DNA of 64,000 nucleotides from CALCHA01 sp035548175. GTDB taxonomy: Bacteria; Planctomycetota; Phycisphaerae; WQYP01. The notes below the pieces were generated by a model, which saw nothing but the letters and a program-made list of their open reading frames with translations, made no database searches and was not told the origin of the DNA. The position numbers and the translations under genes were made by a program. The stretch lies in the NCBI GenBank assembly GCA_035548175.1, contig DASZTO010000034.1:5811-69810 (forward strand), read 5' to 3'. This document shows, piece by piece, positions 32,820 through 42,857 of this stretch; within the stretch, counting starts at the first letter, position 1, and every line of letters begins with the position of its first letter.

Positions 32820-34445
32820 ATGGCCACCCGTGGAACTCGCACCCAGGCTACCCGCCAGCTTGTTTTGGAAAATCTGGAATCGCGGCTGAACCTGTCGACG
32901 CTCTCGACCCTGGTCCCCGTCACACCCAGCGCCGGCAGCGCGCCCCTCACGCAGGAAGTGAGCACCATGACCAACCGGCTCTACCGGTTGGATTCCTATA
33001 CGGAGGGGTCCTCCAGCGGGGTGAGCTACGGCGCGGCGTTCAATAATGCCAAGTTCTCCCAGGCGCAGCGGTTCTTCGATCGCTTCCATCAGACTTTCAA
33101 TAATTTCATCCATCCCGATCCCACGCCCACGCCCACTCCTTCGCCAACGCCCACGCCGATTCCGACGCCGATTCCGACGCCCACGCCCGATCCCACGCCT
33201 ACCCCCGCGCCCAGCCAGTTCTCCACCGATCCGGTGTCCATCACCCAGACCAACATGGGATCGCTCATGCGCCTCACGATCACGGGAACCGCGGGGAACG
33301 ATTCCATTCTGGTGACGCAATCCGGGGGAACGCTGATCATCACGGCGAACGGCCACGTGAACACGGTGTCGGGGAACTTCGGCGAACTGGCGGTCTATGG
33401 CCTGGGTGGGGACGACACGCTGGATGTTGCGGGGTCGGTGCAGGTGCAGTCGCTGATTTACGGCGGCGCGGGCAGCAACCTGCTGACGGCGGCGGGGGCG
33501 GCCAAGAGCTACATCGTATCGATCGGCAATACCGGCACGGACGTGCTGACGGGCAACGGCGTGAACACGTCGTTCTGGGCGGATACGGGCGACGTGGTCA
33601 ACGCGTCGGCGGCGGAAATTTCGCTGGGCGGCGTGCATAAGGTGGCGTCGTTCTATCAACCTTTCACCACCAACCCAGCCAGCGCGAACTATATATCCAC
33701 AGCGCTCAACGGACAGAATCTGCCCGACCCGACGGATGCGGGAACGACGGTGCGCCTCTCGAACCGGACGTTGTTCGGGACGGGTCCGCAGATGACGGAT
33801 GTGAATCAGGGGCAGGTGGGCGATTGCTATTTCCTGGCCTCGATCCAGGCGTTCGCCTACAAGGTGCCCGGGCGGCTGGAAAACATGGCCGTGGACCTGG
33901 GCGATGGCACGTATGCGGTGCAGTTTGTGCGCGGCGGGGTGACCTCGTACGTGCGTGTGGATGCGGACTTCTCGTCCGCGCCCTGGGGCGGCGAATATTA
34001 CGCGCACACGACCGGCAACGGACCGATCTGGGCGATGGTGATGGAAAAAGCCTATGCGTTCTATCGCACCGGGCAGAATACCTACGCGTCGCTGAATTCC
34101 GGCTGGACGGGGTCGGCCTACTCCGACCTGGGCGTGACCAACACCACTTTCTCGACCTGGGGCAACCAGCTGAATCTCTACAACACGCTGCTGAACGCCA
34201 CGGCGAACCACGCGGTAACGATCATCACCAACAGCACGATCTCCGGCGGCGCCTCGCTCATCGGCAGCCACGCCTATACCGTGGTGAACGTGTATACCGA
34301 CACCAACGGCGTGGAGTGGGCGACGCTGCGGAATCCGTGGGGCATGGATGGCATCGGCAACGACGGCAACACCGCCGACGGCCTGGTGCGGATCACGCTG
34401 GCGAACATCCAGCTCGATTGCTCGGCGGGAACGATCTCCGTGTAA
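32820..34445 (+). CDS. Secreted calpain-like cysteine protease with planctomycete export motif
   Basis: A 541-residue protein. Start ATG 32820 follows CAGGAGG at 32806-32812. The N-terminus ATRQLVLENLESRLNLS is the planctomycete extracellular leader type (LExLExRxxLS). Residues about 100-140 are a Pro-Thr linker of repeated TPTP/IPTP units, then a beta region with GLGGDDTLDV and GGAGSNLLTA, similar to RTX calcium-binding turns. The calpain domain keeps all three catalytic residues: C336 in QVGDCYFLAS, H484 in GSHAYTVVNV and N505 in LRNPWG. Bacterial calpain-like enzymes are rare, and calcium control through the RTX-like turns is an inference. Confidence 0.9.
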   Translation: MATRGTRTQATRQLVLENLESRLNLSTLSTLVPVTPSAGSAPLTQEVSTMTNRLYRLDSYTEGSSSGVSYGAAFNNAKFSQAQRFFDRFHQTFNNFIHPDPTPTPTPSPTPTPIPTPIPTPTPDPTPTPAPSQFSTDPVSITQTNMGSLMRLTITGTAGNDSILVTQSGGTLIITANGHVNTVSGNFGELAVYGLGGDDTLDVAGSVQVQSLIYGGAGSNLLTAAGAAKSYIVSIGNTGTDVLTGNGVNTSFWADTGDVVNASAAEISLGGVHKVASFYQPFTTNPASANYISTALNGQNLPDPTDAGTTVRLSNRTLFGTGPQMTDVNQGQVGDCYFLASIQAFAYKVPGRLENMAVDLGDGTYAVQFVRGGVTSYVRVDADFSSAPWGGEYYAHTTGNGPIWAMVMEKAYAFYRTGQNTYASLNSGWTGSAYSDLGVTNTTFSTWGNQLNLYNTLLNATANHAVTIITNSTISGGASLIGSHAYTVVNVYTDTNGVEWATLRNPWGMDGIGNDGNTADGLVRITLANIQLDCSAGTISV

Positions 34446-34700
34446 CCATAGATAGCCACGAAAGACACGAAACACACGAAGCAGGACGGGGGTCGTCCAC
34501 AACTTTGCACAAAGGCGCACATATTGGGCTGGTGAGCGCAGCGCGTGCTTCCAGACAATAAAATCTAAGTATCTAAAAATGTCATGTCTGAGGGCAAGGC
34601 ACGATGCCCACAGCGCATTTGTGACGATTTGTGCCGATTTGTGGACGGGTTCGTCGGCGTTTCGTGTGTTTCGTGCTTTTCGTGGCCATTGACGGCGGCG
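34446..34700. repeat. Inverted pair of dispersed repeat fragments between convergent genes
   Basis: Directly after the calpain stop the plus strand reads ATAGCCACGAAAGACACGAA, then ACACACGAAGC and GTCGTCCACAACTTTGCACA. Directly after the Ppx stop the minus strand reads AATGGCCACGAAAAGCACGA, then AACACACGAAACG and GTCCACAAATCGGCACAAAT. The two fragments (blocks C and D) face each other like arms of a large inverted repeat with about 80 bases between, including the A/T-rich CAATAAAATCTAAGTATCTA. They may act together as a terminator. Confidence 0.7.
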
Positions 34701-36383
34701 TCACGTTTTGATGACGGCGTGCCGGTGGAAGGTCTGTTCGAACATGTCGGTCTTGTGGCGGGCGGCCCAGAGTTCGAGGGCGGGGTCGTGCTGGGCGCGG
34801 ATGCGGATGGTGACGCTGGCGGCGGTGGTGCGGGTGGCGAGCGATTGGACGTTGGCGTAGTGGCCGCGATCGAGGCCGTCGGCGATGCGGAGGAGTGAGG
34901 CGAGCTTGCGGACGAGGAGCTGGGAGGAGGGATCAAGGGCCTGGAAATCGGGGTGGGATTTTTTGGGGGGAGACTTGCGGTGATAGCGGGCGATGTTGGC
35001 GAGCAGGTCGAGTTCGTGCGGGGAGAAGCCTTCGAGGTCGCCGTTTTTGATGAGGTAGGCGGAGTGCTTGTGGTGGCCGGAGTGGCCGATGTGCCAGCCG
35101 ATATCGTGGAGGATGGCGGCGAATTCCAGCAGCTCGCGTTCGGGTCGTGAAAGGCCGTGGAGCTTCTGCAGGGAGTCGAAGAGCTGGAGCGAGAGGGCGG
35201 CGACGTGGCTGGCGTGCTTTTCGTCGAAGTTGCAGCGGCGGCCGAGCTCGAAGACGGAGCGCCGGCGGGGGTCGGGGTATTGCACCGAGAGCTTGATTTT
35301 GGGCCAATGGGTGTGCATGTAATCGATGATCATGCCTTCGCGCAGGGCGCGGTCGCAGACATCGATGTGGGTGAAAGGCAGCTTATCGAAGAGGTGATCG
35401 AGGACGGCGGCGCCGGCGGGGATTTGCGCGGCGCGATCGGGATCGAGTCCGGGCAGGCGGCGGCGTTCCTTGAGGGGGAGCTTGCGGAGCTGCTTGTAGA
35501 GGGCGTCGAAATCGTCGCGGGCCATGTGGGTGAGCAGGCGGTGGCGGGCGGCGGATTCGCCGTGGCGGAGTGCGGCCATGGCGGCGAGATTCTCGAGAGT
35601 GCCGGAGGTGCCGATGAGGCGGCGCGGGGCGAGTTCGCGGATCTGCTGGAGGGTGGGCTTGAGGGATTTTTTGATGTGGGACTCGAGGGCGGCGAGGTCT
35701 TTGTTGGAGACGGGATCGGAGTGAAGGAACTGCTGGGCGAGGCGGGAGGCGCCCAGGGGCTGGGAATCGAGCAGGAGCGGGCGCTCGTTGGTGGCGACGA
35801 TGAGTTCGGCCGATCCGCCGCCGATGTCCAGGATCAGCGAGCAGCCGCGCGAATCGCGTGCCGGGTGATCGTCATGGATGTCTACGTGGTTGTTCAGATC
35901 GATGGCGGAGCGCACGGCGAGGTAAATCAGGTGGGCTTCTTCGCGGGCGGAGATGACCTGCACGGGCAGCTTGAGGCGCTGGCGGGCGAGATCGACGAAA
36001 TCGCCGCCGTTGGAAGATTCGCGCACGGCGGAGGTGGCGTAGGCGAGCAGGACGTCGGCATCGAGACCTTTGGCGATTTTCTGATAACGGGTGAGGGCGT
36101 CGAGGGTGTAATGGATGGCCCTGGAGGTGAGGCGCCGCTTGACGAGGGCGCCGTCGCCCAGGTGCGTGGGGTCTTTGTCGGAGGAGAGTGTTTTGAAGGC
36201 GAGGTTGGGGGTGACTTCGACGACGATCATGTGGAGGGAGTTGGTGCCGATGTCGATGGCGGCGATGCGCAGGCCGTGGGGTGTGGCGGGGATCCTGGAT
36301 TTTCCGTTTTCGGGCCTGGGCTCCACGGTCCGATGGCCGCCGCGAAGACGAGCGGTGGAGAGACGTGGTGGCGTGCGCTTCAT
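34701..36383 (-). CDS. Exopolyphosphatase / guanosine pentaphosphate phosphatase (Ppx/GppA) with HD domain
   Basis: Releases phosphate from polyphosphate and/or converts pppGpp to ppGpp. The 560-residue protein has the ASKHA phosphate-binding motifs AAIDIGTNSLHMIVVEV near 41-57, YATSAVRESSNGG, and ILDIGGGSAELIV, then the C-terminal HD-type domain with HASHVAALSLQLF and AAILHDIGWHIGHSGHHKHS. The order and length match the long Ppx form. The first 38 residues are basic and could be cut by a later start. It may link phosphate storage with the stringent response. Confidence 0.92.
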   Translation of the reverse strand: MKRTPPRLSTARLRGGHRTVEPRPENGKSRIPATPHGLRIAAIDIGTNSLHMIVVEVTPNLAFKTLSSDKDPTHLGDGALVKRRLTSRAIHYTLDALTRYQKIAKGLDADVLLAYATSAVRESSNGGDFVDLARQRLKLPVQVISAREEAHLIYLAVRSAIDLNNHVDIHDDHPARDSRGCSLILDIGGGSAELIVATNERPLLLDSQPLGASRLAQQFLHSDPVSNKDLAALESHIKKSLKPTLQQIRELAPRRLIGTSGTLENLAAMAALRHGESAARHRLLTHMARDDFDALYKQLRKLPLKERRRLPGLDPDRAAQIPAGAAVLDHLFDKLPFTHIDVCDRALREGMIIDYMHTHWPKIKLSVQYPDPRRRSVFELGRRCNFDEKHASHVAALSLQLFDSLQKLHGLSRPERELLEFAAILHDIGWHIGHSGHHKHSAYLIKNGDLEGFSPHELDLLANIARYHRKSPPKKSHPDFQALDPSSQLLVRKLASLLRIADGLDRGHYANVQSLATRTTAASVTIRIRAQHDPALELWAARHKTDMFEQTFHRHAVIKT

Positions 36384-36416
36384 GCAGGGGATTATGGAGA
36401 GGTGGAAGCGGGGCGT

Positions 36417-39400
36417 CTATCGTCTGCGCCGGCAAAGCAGCATCGGGGCGGCCAGGCCGAGAAAGGCGAGGGAGGCGGGTTCGGGGACGGGAAGGACGGT
36501 GAAATGGGGGGAGGCGTTGAGATCGTCGGGGTCCAGCGGCGGAGCGATGAAGAGGGTGCCGTTGACCTCAATGGTGCCGGAGAAGGCCGTATCGACGGGG
36601 AGCCGCAGGGTGATTCCGGGGTCGATGATGACGGTGCCGGTGCCGGTGAGGGTGGGATCGTCGGAGGTGGAAAAATCGTAGTTGTCGGCGAATTCAAGGA
36701 TGGCATTGGAGTCGACGGCGAAGGTGGCGGGCGAGGCGGGATCCTGCGCGGCGGCGAGGACGAACCTGGCGTTGTCGACGCTGATCGAGCCGGCGAAGGC
36801 GGAGAGGGCGTTGGCGTGGAAGGTGGCGCCGGTGATGCCGGTGTCGCCCTGAAGCAGGAGGGCGTGCGGGGCATCTTCGGACAGGGTATCGAGGTTGATG
36901 GGTAAGGAGCGGCTGATGAGGGAGGTATCGGCGGTGACGTGAAGATTGGTGATGTGGAAGGTGGAGGCGCCGACGATCACGTGGAGGGGAGCGCCGAGGT
37001 TGATGGTGTCCAGGGTGAGGCGCGGGCCGGGGCTGGTGGAGTTCACGTTGGCGAAGAGGACGGAATGATCGGTGAGGGTGCTTTCGCCAGTAACGGTGAT
37101 GGCGTTGTTATAGACGACCGTGGCCGGTGGGCTGGAGGCGGAACTGAGAAAGAGGAAGGCGTGATCGAGGGTGAGGGAAGCGTTGGCGAGGGAGGCGGGG
37201 GAATTGACGCCGAGGGCGGCGTACTGGACGGTGACGTTGCCGAGGGAGTTGTTGCCGGAGAGGAAGAGGGGGCCATGGCCGGTGGCGGCGTTGAGATCGG
37301 TGGTGCCGATGGTGAGCGGGCCGGTGGCGATGATGGGGTTGGAGATGGAGGAGAAGGGGGTGTTGAAAGAGAGTTTGGTGTAGTCGCCGGGGGCAAGGAG
37401 GGTTTCGCCGGCCTCGCCGATGTGGAGGGTGCCGGCGCCGGAGAAAGCGTTGGACGTGGTGAAAATGGGGGAGGCGAATTGGAGAGTGCCGCCGTTGAGG
37501 AAGAGATCGTCAGACTGCGTGAGGGAGGCTTGCACGATGTAGGTGGCGGCGGGGTTGAGGGAGTGGAGGTTTTGAATATTGCTGGCCCCGAGGGAAATGG
37601 CGTCGCCGGGCTGGGTGAAGCTGGGGGTGAGCTGTGGGCCGGCGAAGGCGTCCGGGCTGCCGATGATAAAGGCGATAGGCCCGTTGTCGCGGGAGATGAC
37701 GCCCGAGCCCTGGAGGCCGCCGGAGAAATCCCCAGTGAAGCTGAGAGTGGAACCTCCATCGAGGGTGAGAGGAGCGTTGACGGCGCGCGCGGAGCCATCC
37801 ATGAACACGAGAGTTCCGCCGGCGGCGACATCGAGGGGCACGGGGCTGGTGCCGTTGGCGCCGCCGAGGACATTGTTGGCGTTGAGGCTGAGCGTTGCGC
37901 CGGAGGCGACGGTGAAGGCGGAGGCGCCGGAGAAATCGTGCTGCACGGAATCATTGAAGATGTTGCCGGCGCCCACCAACGTGACGTGGACGGGGGAGGC
38001 AGCGAGGATGTCGGCATCCAGGGCGACCGAGAGAAAGGAGACGTCCGAGGTGGCATTGATGGCGCCAACGGTGACGCCGGTGACGCCGGCCCAGGGAGTT
38101 CCGGCGCCGACGGTGATGGAGACGGGCTGGAAGGTGTTGATGCCGAGGAAGAGGTCGGCGTTCGTGCCGAGGTTGTGGATGGTCGGCAGGGTGCCGTCGG
38201 AAAAGATGGAGGAGCCGGCGGGGAGGTCGATGTTGGTGCCGCGGGTGAGCAGGGGGAAAACCTGGGCACCGCCGTAGAGCAGTCCGTTGGCGGTGAGGGT
38301 GAAGGTATCTCCGCCGAGGTCGGTGATGGTGGACGCGAAGTTGATGGTGTTGGCGGTGATGTGGTGGCCGTTGGCGGCGGCGTTGGCGTTGTAGTAGACG
38401 GTGCCGGTGGCGGAATTCGCGGAGGGGGCGATGTCGCTGTTGGCGGCGGCGGTGGCGTTGAGGAAAAGCACGCCATCGTTGGTCACCGGGCCGGTGGACA
38501 GCGCGCCGGTGGCGGCGGCGACCGCGTCGCCGGTCCCCTGGATGGTGGTGCCGCCGGTGAACGTGTTGGCGGTATCGAGGGTGAGGGTGTTGACGATCTG
38601 CGTGATCGACCCGGCGCCCGAGACGTTGCGAAGGGTGAAATTGTCGAACACGGAAAGCGCCCCGCCGACGGAGATGGAGTCGAAAGTGACGGCGTTGAGC
38701 GAGATCAGCTCGACGGGGCCGGTGGTGGTCAGCGAGGGGAGGTCGAAGCTGTAACCCGTCTCGCTGCCGGGCCCCTCGAACTCGACCATCCCGGCGGTGG
38801 CGCTCTGGCTGTTGACGACGATCGGATTGGCCAACGAAGCGGTGGCGTCCTTGACGCCGGGTAGATGGAGCGTTACCTGCTGCACCACGGACCCATTGAA
38901 TTCAAAATCGAGCGGACCGTTGCCCATCGCGGCGGCCGACGCCGCGGTGAAATCGACGCCGGTGGAGACGGGAGCGAAGGTGATGCCGTTGGGCAGCGAG
39001 TCGGTCCCACTGAGGAGGATGGTTCCGTTCTGCAGGAGGAGGCTGGGGGCGGAAATGTTGCCGTTGAGAGTGAGGTGGGCGTTAACGGCGAGGGGGGCAT
39101 CGCTGGAAATATTGCCGTTGATGGTGACGTTGGCGGTGGATTGGATGTAGGGGCTGGCCCCGGTGAAGGAGAGGGAGGAGGCGGGATCGATGGTGAGAGT
39201 GTTGCCGGAGGAGCCGGGCGGCATGAAGGAAAGGCCGTTGAGAACCCACGAAGCGCGAGCCGCATCGGCCGTGGCGTTGAGGGGAGCGGAAGCGGGCGCG
39301 AGGAGGATTCGGGTGGCGGGATCGTTCGGAGGAACGAGGTTGTTGAGCCAGTTGGCGGGGTCGGACCAATTGCCGGCGCCGGTGAAGGTGTAGGTATCCG

Positions 39401-39464
39401 CAAGGGCGGCATGGCTGGAGAGCGTCGCTGCCGCGAGCGCCAAGAGGAGACTTCGCCTGGACAT
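36417..39464 (-). CDS. Large secreted beta-helix-type PEP-CTERM protein, copy 2 of a tandem pair
   Basis: A 1015-residue exported protein. Start ATG 39464 (MSRRSLLLALAAATLSSHAA) begins a clean signal peptide, followed by the sequence DTYTFTGAGNWSDPANWLNN seen in autotransporter-like repeat proteins. The body is long, Thr/Ser/Asn/Gly-rich and made of irregular beta repeats, fitting a right-handed beta-helix. The C-terminus is a PEP-CTERM sorting signal: VPEPASLAFLGL, a hydrophobic stretch and a final CRRRR. Such proteins are usually processed by an exosortase and tied to exopolysaccharide. Plus-strand base skew here is still strongly G-rich. Confidence 0.88.
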   Translation of the reverse strand: MSRRSLLLALAAATLSSHAALADTYTFTGAGNWSDPANWLNNLVPPNDPATRILLAPASAPLNATADAARASWVLNGLSFMPPGSSGNTLTIDPASSLSFTGASPYIQSTANVTINGNISSDAPLAVNAHLTLNGNISAPSLLLQNGTILLSGTDSLPNGITFAPVSTGVDFTAASAAAMGNGPLDFEFNGSVVQQVTLHLPGVKDATASLANPIVVNSQSATAGMVEFEGPGSETGYSFDLPSLTTTGPVELISLNAVTFDSISVGGALSVFDNFTLRNVSGAGSITQIVNTLTLDTANTFTGGTTIQGTGDAVAAATGALSTGPVTNDGVLFLNATAAANSDIAPSANSATGTVYYNANAAANGHHITANTINFASTITDLGGDTFTLTANGLLYGGAQVFPLLTRGTNIDLPAGSSIFSDGTLPTIHNLGTNADLFLGINTFQPVSITVGAGTPWAGVTGVTVGAINATSDVSFLSVALDADILAASPVHVTLVGAGNIFNDSVQHDFSGASAFTVASGATLSLNANNVLGGANGTSPVPLDVAAGGTLVFMDGSARAVNAPLTLDGGSTLSFTGDFSGGLQGSGVISRDNGPIAFIIGSPDAFAGPQLTPSFTQPGDAISLGASNIQNLHSLNPAATYIVQASLTQSDDLFLNGGTLQFASPIFTTSNAFSGAGTLHIGEAGETLLAPGDYTKLSFNTPFSSISNPIIATGPLTIGTTDLNAATGHGPLFLSGNNSLGNVTVQYAALGVNSPASLANASLTLDHAFLFLSSASSPPATVVYNNAITVTGESTLTDHSVLFANVNSTSPGPRLTLDTINLGAPLHVIVGASTFHITNLHVTADTSLISRSLPINLDTLSEDAPHALLLQGDTGITGATFHANALSAFAGSISVDNARFVLAAAQDPASPATFAVDSNAILEFADNYDFSTSDDPTLTGTGTVIIDPGITLRLPVDTAFSGTIEVNGTLFIAPPLDPDDLNASPHFTVLPVPEPASLAFLGLAAPMLLCRRRR

Positions 39465-39569
39465 GATGATCCTTCCCGACCAGATGGGGCAGACAAACGA
39501 ACCCATTCTAACGAAACGGCCGGGGAGATGTGAGGAAAAATTAAGAATCGCCAATCGGAACGCAAACAA

Positions 39570-42500
39570 TCACGCTGGCCGGGTCGGGCGCGCCCGCCTT
39601 CGCAACAGCACGGCGCCGCCGAGACCGAGCATCGCAAGACACGCCGGCTCGGGCACGGCTGCCACGTGCAGGATCACCGAGCCCGGAGTGCCCGTGTCGA
39701 GCGCGTAAACCAGCGACGGATCCGTCGGGAGATCAAGGCCATTATCCGTGAGGCTGCCGGTGTAGGTGAAAAGGGTGTAATCGCCGGGCCCGAAGGAAGC
39801 GCCGGGTTGGAGGGACAGCGACCCGTCAAGGATGAGATTGCCCTGCACGTTGATCGAGGTGTCGGAGGAGTCGCCGGGACTGTTGAGGGCGAATTCCAGG
39901 GTTGTGTCGGAGGAGAGCGTCAGGTCGCTCGTGGACGCCGGTCCGGGCAGGTAGTTGCCCAGGGCGGCATCCTTGAACACCAGCGGACGATCGATCGGGG
40001 AAGCGGACGCAAAGGAACTTCCGTTGGTGAGGATGATCGGATTCGAAGATGCGGCGACCGATCCCCCCAGATACAGGAAAGCCGCATCCAGGACGATCGG
40101 CCCGGTGTCGGCGGTGGGGCCGGTAACGTCAAATTCGGAGATACCGCGCGTGCCCTGGAAAGTGAGGGTATGAGGCGACGTGTCGGCATCAATTGCGCCG
40201 ATGGTGATCGGTAAAGAGTTCGATGACAGCGTGGCGTCGGCAGTGGGCGTGAGTGAATTCATCGTCACCTCAACCGATCGCGGGTTCACTTGCAGCGCGG
40301 CTCCCAGGCGGATATCGCCGACGGCAAGCGTGGAAGCGGTGGGTTGGGCGAAAGCAGAATCGACGATCGATTGAGTGGCGTCTGAGAGGATGCTGTCGCC
40401 GATGACGTTGATCGAATTGGCATAGACCGCCGTCCTCCCCGGGAAGGCTGGGGCGAGCGGGTACAGCTCGAGGAAGCCGTGATCCAGCGTGATAGGAGTA
40501 GTTCCTAACACGGAGGGGGATGCAAGCGCCAGGCCGCCGTAGCTCACGGTGGCCGCGGGCAAGGCGCTGGGGGTGGTAAGGGCGATAATTCCGGACGAAC
40601 TGGCGAAGAAATTCGTAGCGCTGGGGTCCAACGTTCCAAAGGTTACCGGCCCGGAAGACACAATGGGGATGTCGATAACGGCGTTCGCACTTCTTCCAAG
40701 CAGAAGGTCGGAGTAGAGAGACTGGGTTTGGATCATCGCGCCCTGGTTGCCGATGCGAATGGTGTTGTCGCCGGAAGGCGCCGCGACGAGGGAGGCGTTT
40801 TCATCCAGCCGCAATGTTCCCCCGTTGAGATTGAATCCGGCGCTTTGAGTGGAGAAAGGCATCGGAACAACATACGTGGCGGCGGGATTGAGGGAGGGAA
40901 GCATGGCCCAATCCGTGACGCCCAGGATCACGGTGTCGGCGGAGGTGATGATCGATGGGGTCAATTGGCTGCCGCTGAATGCCGCCGCATTTTCAATTGC
41001 GAAGGTCACGCCGCCCGGATCGCGAGAGATCACGCCGGAGCCGGTGAGTCCGGGCGCGTTGATCGCCAAAATTGAACCGGCGTGCAGGGTGAGATTGCCA
41101 TTGATCGCCTGGCTGTTGTTGATCGTAAGATTACCGGCCGATTCGACGCTGAGCGGTACGGGCGAAGAGCCATTGCCGCCGCCCAGGGCGTTGGCGGATT
41201 GAAGCAGGAGATTGCCGGTGACATCAAAAGAAGCCACGCCGGAGTAGTCGCTCAAGGGGCTTTTGAGCACCGCGCCGTTCCCGGTGACGACCACCGGGGT
41301 TGAGGCGAGGATATTAAAGGAACCGGCAGATCCATCGCCCAGCGTTCCCCCCGACAGGGAGAAATTCGACAGGGCCGTGACGGTTCCGACGTAGGAGCCG
41401 CCGCGTCCGCCGGCGATGCCGCCCCACGGGGTGCCTGCGCCGATGTTGACGTTGAAGGGGGAGGTGGTGTGCAGGGCGAGGATCAGGTCGGCGTCGGTGC
41501 CGAGATTATTGATGGTGGGCAATACACCGTCGGTGTTTTCAATTTGCGTTCCCGGACCGATGGTGATGTTGGCGTTGCGCGTGAGCAGGGCGAGCGCGGT
41601 GGAGTTGCCGGAGAGATATTCCGTGTGGGCCAGATTGAAAGTGTCGCCGCCCAGCGACGTGACGGCGGAACCGAAGCTGAGTCCCACGGCCGAGATCAAA
41701 TGTCCACCTGCGGCGCCGTTGGCGTTGTATTGAACGGTGGCCAGGGAAGCGTCGATGTCCGAATTCGCCGCGGCGCTCGCGTTGAGGACCAGGGTCGATG
41801 CAGCTCCGATCTGATAAGGCCCGGCACCAAGCGAACCGGTCGCGTTCGCGATAAGGGTGGTGAAGCCCCCGGTGGTGATGCCCCCAGTAAAAGAGTTCGC
41901 GGTTTGCAGAATCACCGCGCTTTTGGGCGCGAACGCGCTATTGGTCACGGTAAGTCCGCCCGCTCCGGAGACGTTGGACAGCGTGAAGTTGCCTTCCAGG
42001 GTCGCATTGCCGTTGAGCGCGACCGCATTGAAGGTCATACCCACAGAGCTGGGAACGCCATTGCTTTCAAACGAGATCTTCGCGGGACCGGCAACGGACA
42101 GCGATGGGAAAATGAACTGGTAAGGATTCGCATAGGAGGACGCCGTGAACCGGGCCATCGCGGTCGTACCCGCTTCGGCGGTGACGTTGATGGGCGCGCT
42201 GAAGGTCTGGGAACTTCCGCTGCCGGTCGTAAGCTGGACGTAGGCGTTTCCGCCGTTTTTGGCCAGCGTGATGTTGAGCGGTCCGTCGCCCAGGGCATTG
42301 GACGATGCAATGCCGAGCCTCGCCCCGGAGAAACCGGACGCATCGACGGTGACGCCGTCGGTCAAGGTATTGTTCCCGGACAGCAGGAAGTTGCCGCTGG
42401 TGATGAGCAAACCGGGAGCGTTGACGTCAGCGGAAATAGTGGTGGCGGATGTGGCGGAGGTTCCCGTGAGCGTGAGTTGGGAGCTGCTGGAAATGTTTCC

Positions 42501-42857
42501 GCTGATGCTGGTGGCAAAGGCGGAAGCGGCGTTGATAAAGGGATTGCTCCCGACGAATGCCAGGGAACTCCCCGGAGCGGTGGCGATGCTCGACGAGTTG
42601 TTACTCGACCGGTTCAGCGTCAGGCTGTTGATCTGCCAGGAGTTGCGGCTGGCGTCGAGGGTCGAGGTGATTGCCCCGCTGCCGGTGGGGGTGAAAATCA
42701 CCGCCGTGGCGGGGTCATTCGGCGGGACGAGCTGGCTCTTCCAGTTGTTCGGGTCAGACCAGTTGCCGTTGCCCGTGTAGGTGAAGGTGTCGGCGAACAG
42801 GGGGCCGGCGGAGAGGCCGGCGACCGCCAGGGCGAGAAAGAGGGCGCGCGCAGACAT
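39570..42857 (-). CDS. Large secreted beta-helix-type PEP-CTERM protein, copy 1 of a tandem pair
   Basis: A 1095-residue paralogue of the next gene downstream. The signal peptide MSARALFLALAVAGLSAGPL is followed by DTFTYTGNGNWSDPNNWKSQ, then LVPPNDPAT as in its neighbour. The body repeats motifs such as SLNPAATYVVPM and GVISRDPGGVTFAI, which have counterparts in the other copy (SLNPAATYIVQA, GVISRDNGPIAFII). It ends in VPEPACLAMLGLGGAVLL and an Arg-rich tail, a PEP-CTERM signal. In contrast to its partner its base use shows almost no strand skew. No exosortase gene is in this window. Confidence 0.88.
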   Translation of the reverse strand: MSARALFLALAVAGLSAGPLFADTFTYTGNGNWSDPNNWKSQLVPPNDPATAVIFTPTGSGAITSTLDASRNSWQINSLTLNRSSNNSSSIATAPGSSLAFVGSNPFINAASAFATSISGNISSSSQLTLTGTSATSATTISADVNAPGLLITSGNFLLSGNNTLTDGVTVDASGFSGARLGIASSNALGDGPLNITLAKNGGNAYVQLTTGSGSSQTFSAPINVTAEAGTTAMARFTASSYANPYQFIFPSLSVAGPAKISFESNGVPSSVGMTFNAVALNGNATLEGNFTLSNVSGAGGLTVTNSAFAPKSAVILQTANSFTGGITTGGFTTLIANATGSLGAGPYQIGAASTLVLNASAAANSDIDASLATVQYNANGAAGGHLISAVGLSFGSAVTSLGGDTFNLAHTEYLSGNSTALALLTRNANITIGPGTQIENTDGVLPTINNLGTDADLILALHTTSPFNVNIGAGTPWGGIAGGRGGSYVGTVTALSNFSLSGGTLGDGSAGSFNILASTPVVVTGNGAVLKSPLSDYSGVASFDVTGNLLLQSANALGGGNGSSPVPLSVESAGNLTINNSQAINGNLTLHAGSILAINAPGLTGSGVISRDPGGVTFAIENAAAFSGSQLTPSIITSADTVILGVTDWAMLPSLNPAATYVVPMPFSTQSAGFNLNGGTLRLDENASLVAAPSGDNTIRIGNQGAMIQTQSLYSDLLLGRSANAVIDIPIVSSGPVTFGTLDPSATNFFASSSGIIALTTPSALPAATVSYGGLALASPSVLGTTPITLDHGFLELYPLAPAFPGRTAVYANSINVIGDSILSDATQSIVDSAFAQPTASTLAVGDIRLGAALQVNPRSVEVTMNSLTPTADATLSSNSLPITIGAIDADTSPHTLTFQGTRGISEFDVTGPTADTGPIVLDAAFLYLGGSVAASSNPIILTNGSSFASASPIDRPLVFKDAALGNYLPGPASTSDLTLSSDTTLEFALNSPGDSSDTSINVQGNLILDGSLSLQPGASFGPGDYTLFTYTGSLTDNGLDLPTDPSLVYALDTGTPGSVILHVAAVPEPACLAMLGLGGAVLLRRRARPTRPA

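Noticed and set aside
36939..38864. 641-codon plus-strand frame opposite the PEP-CTERM gene
   Set aside because: Gly/Glu/Asp-rich antisense frame; the minus-strand frame has a signal peptide and sorting tail and is the real gene.
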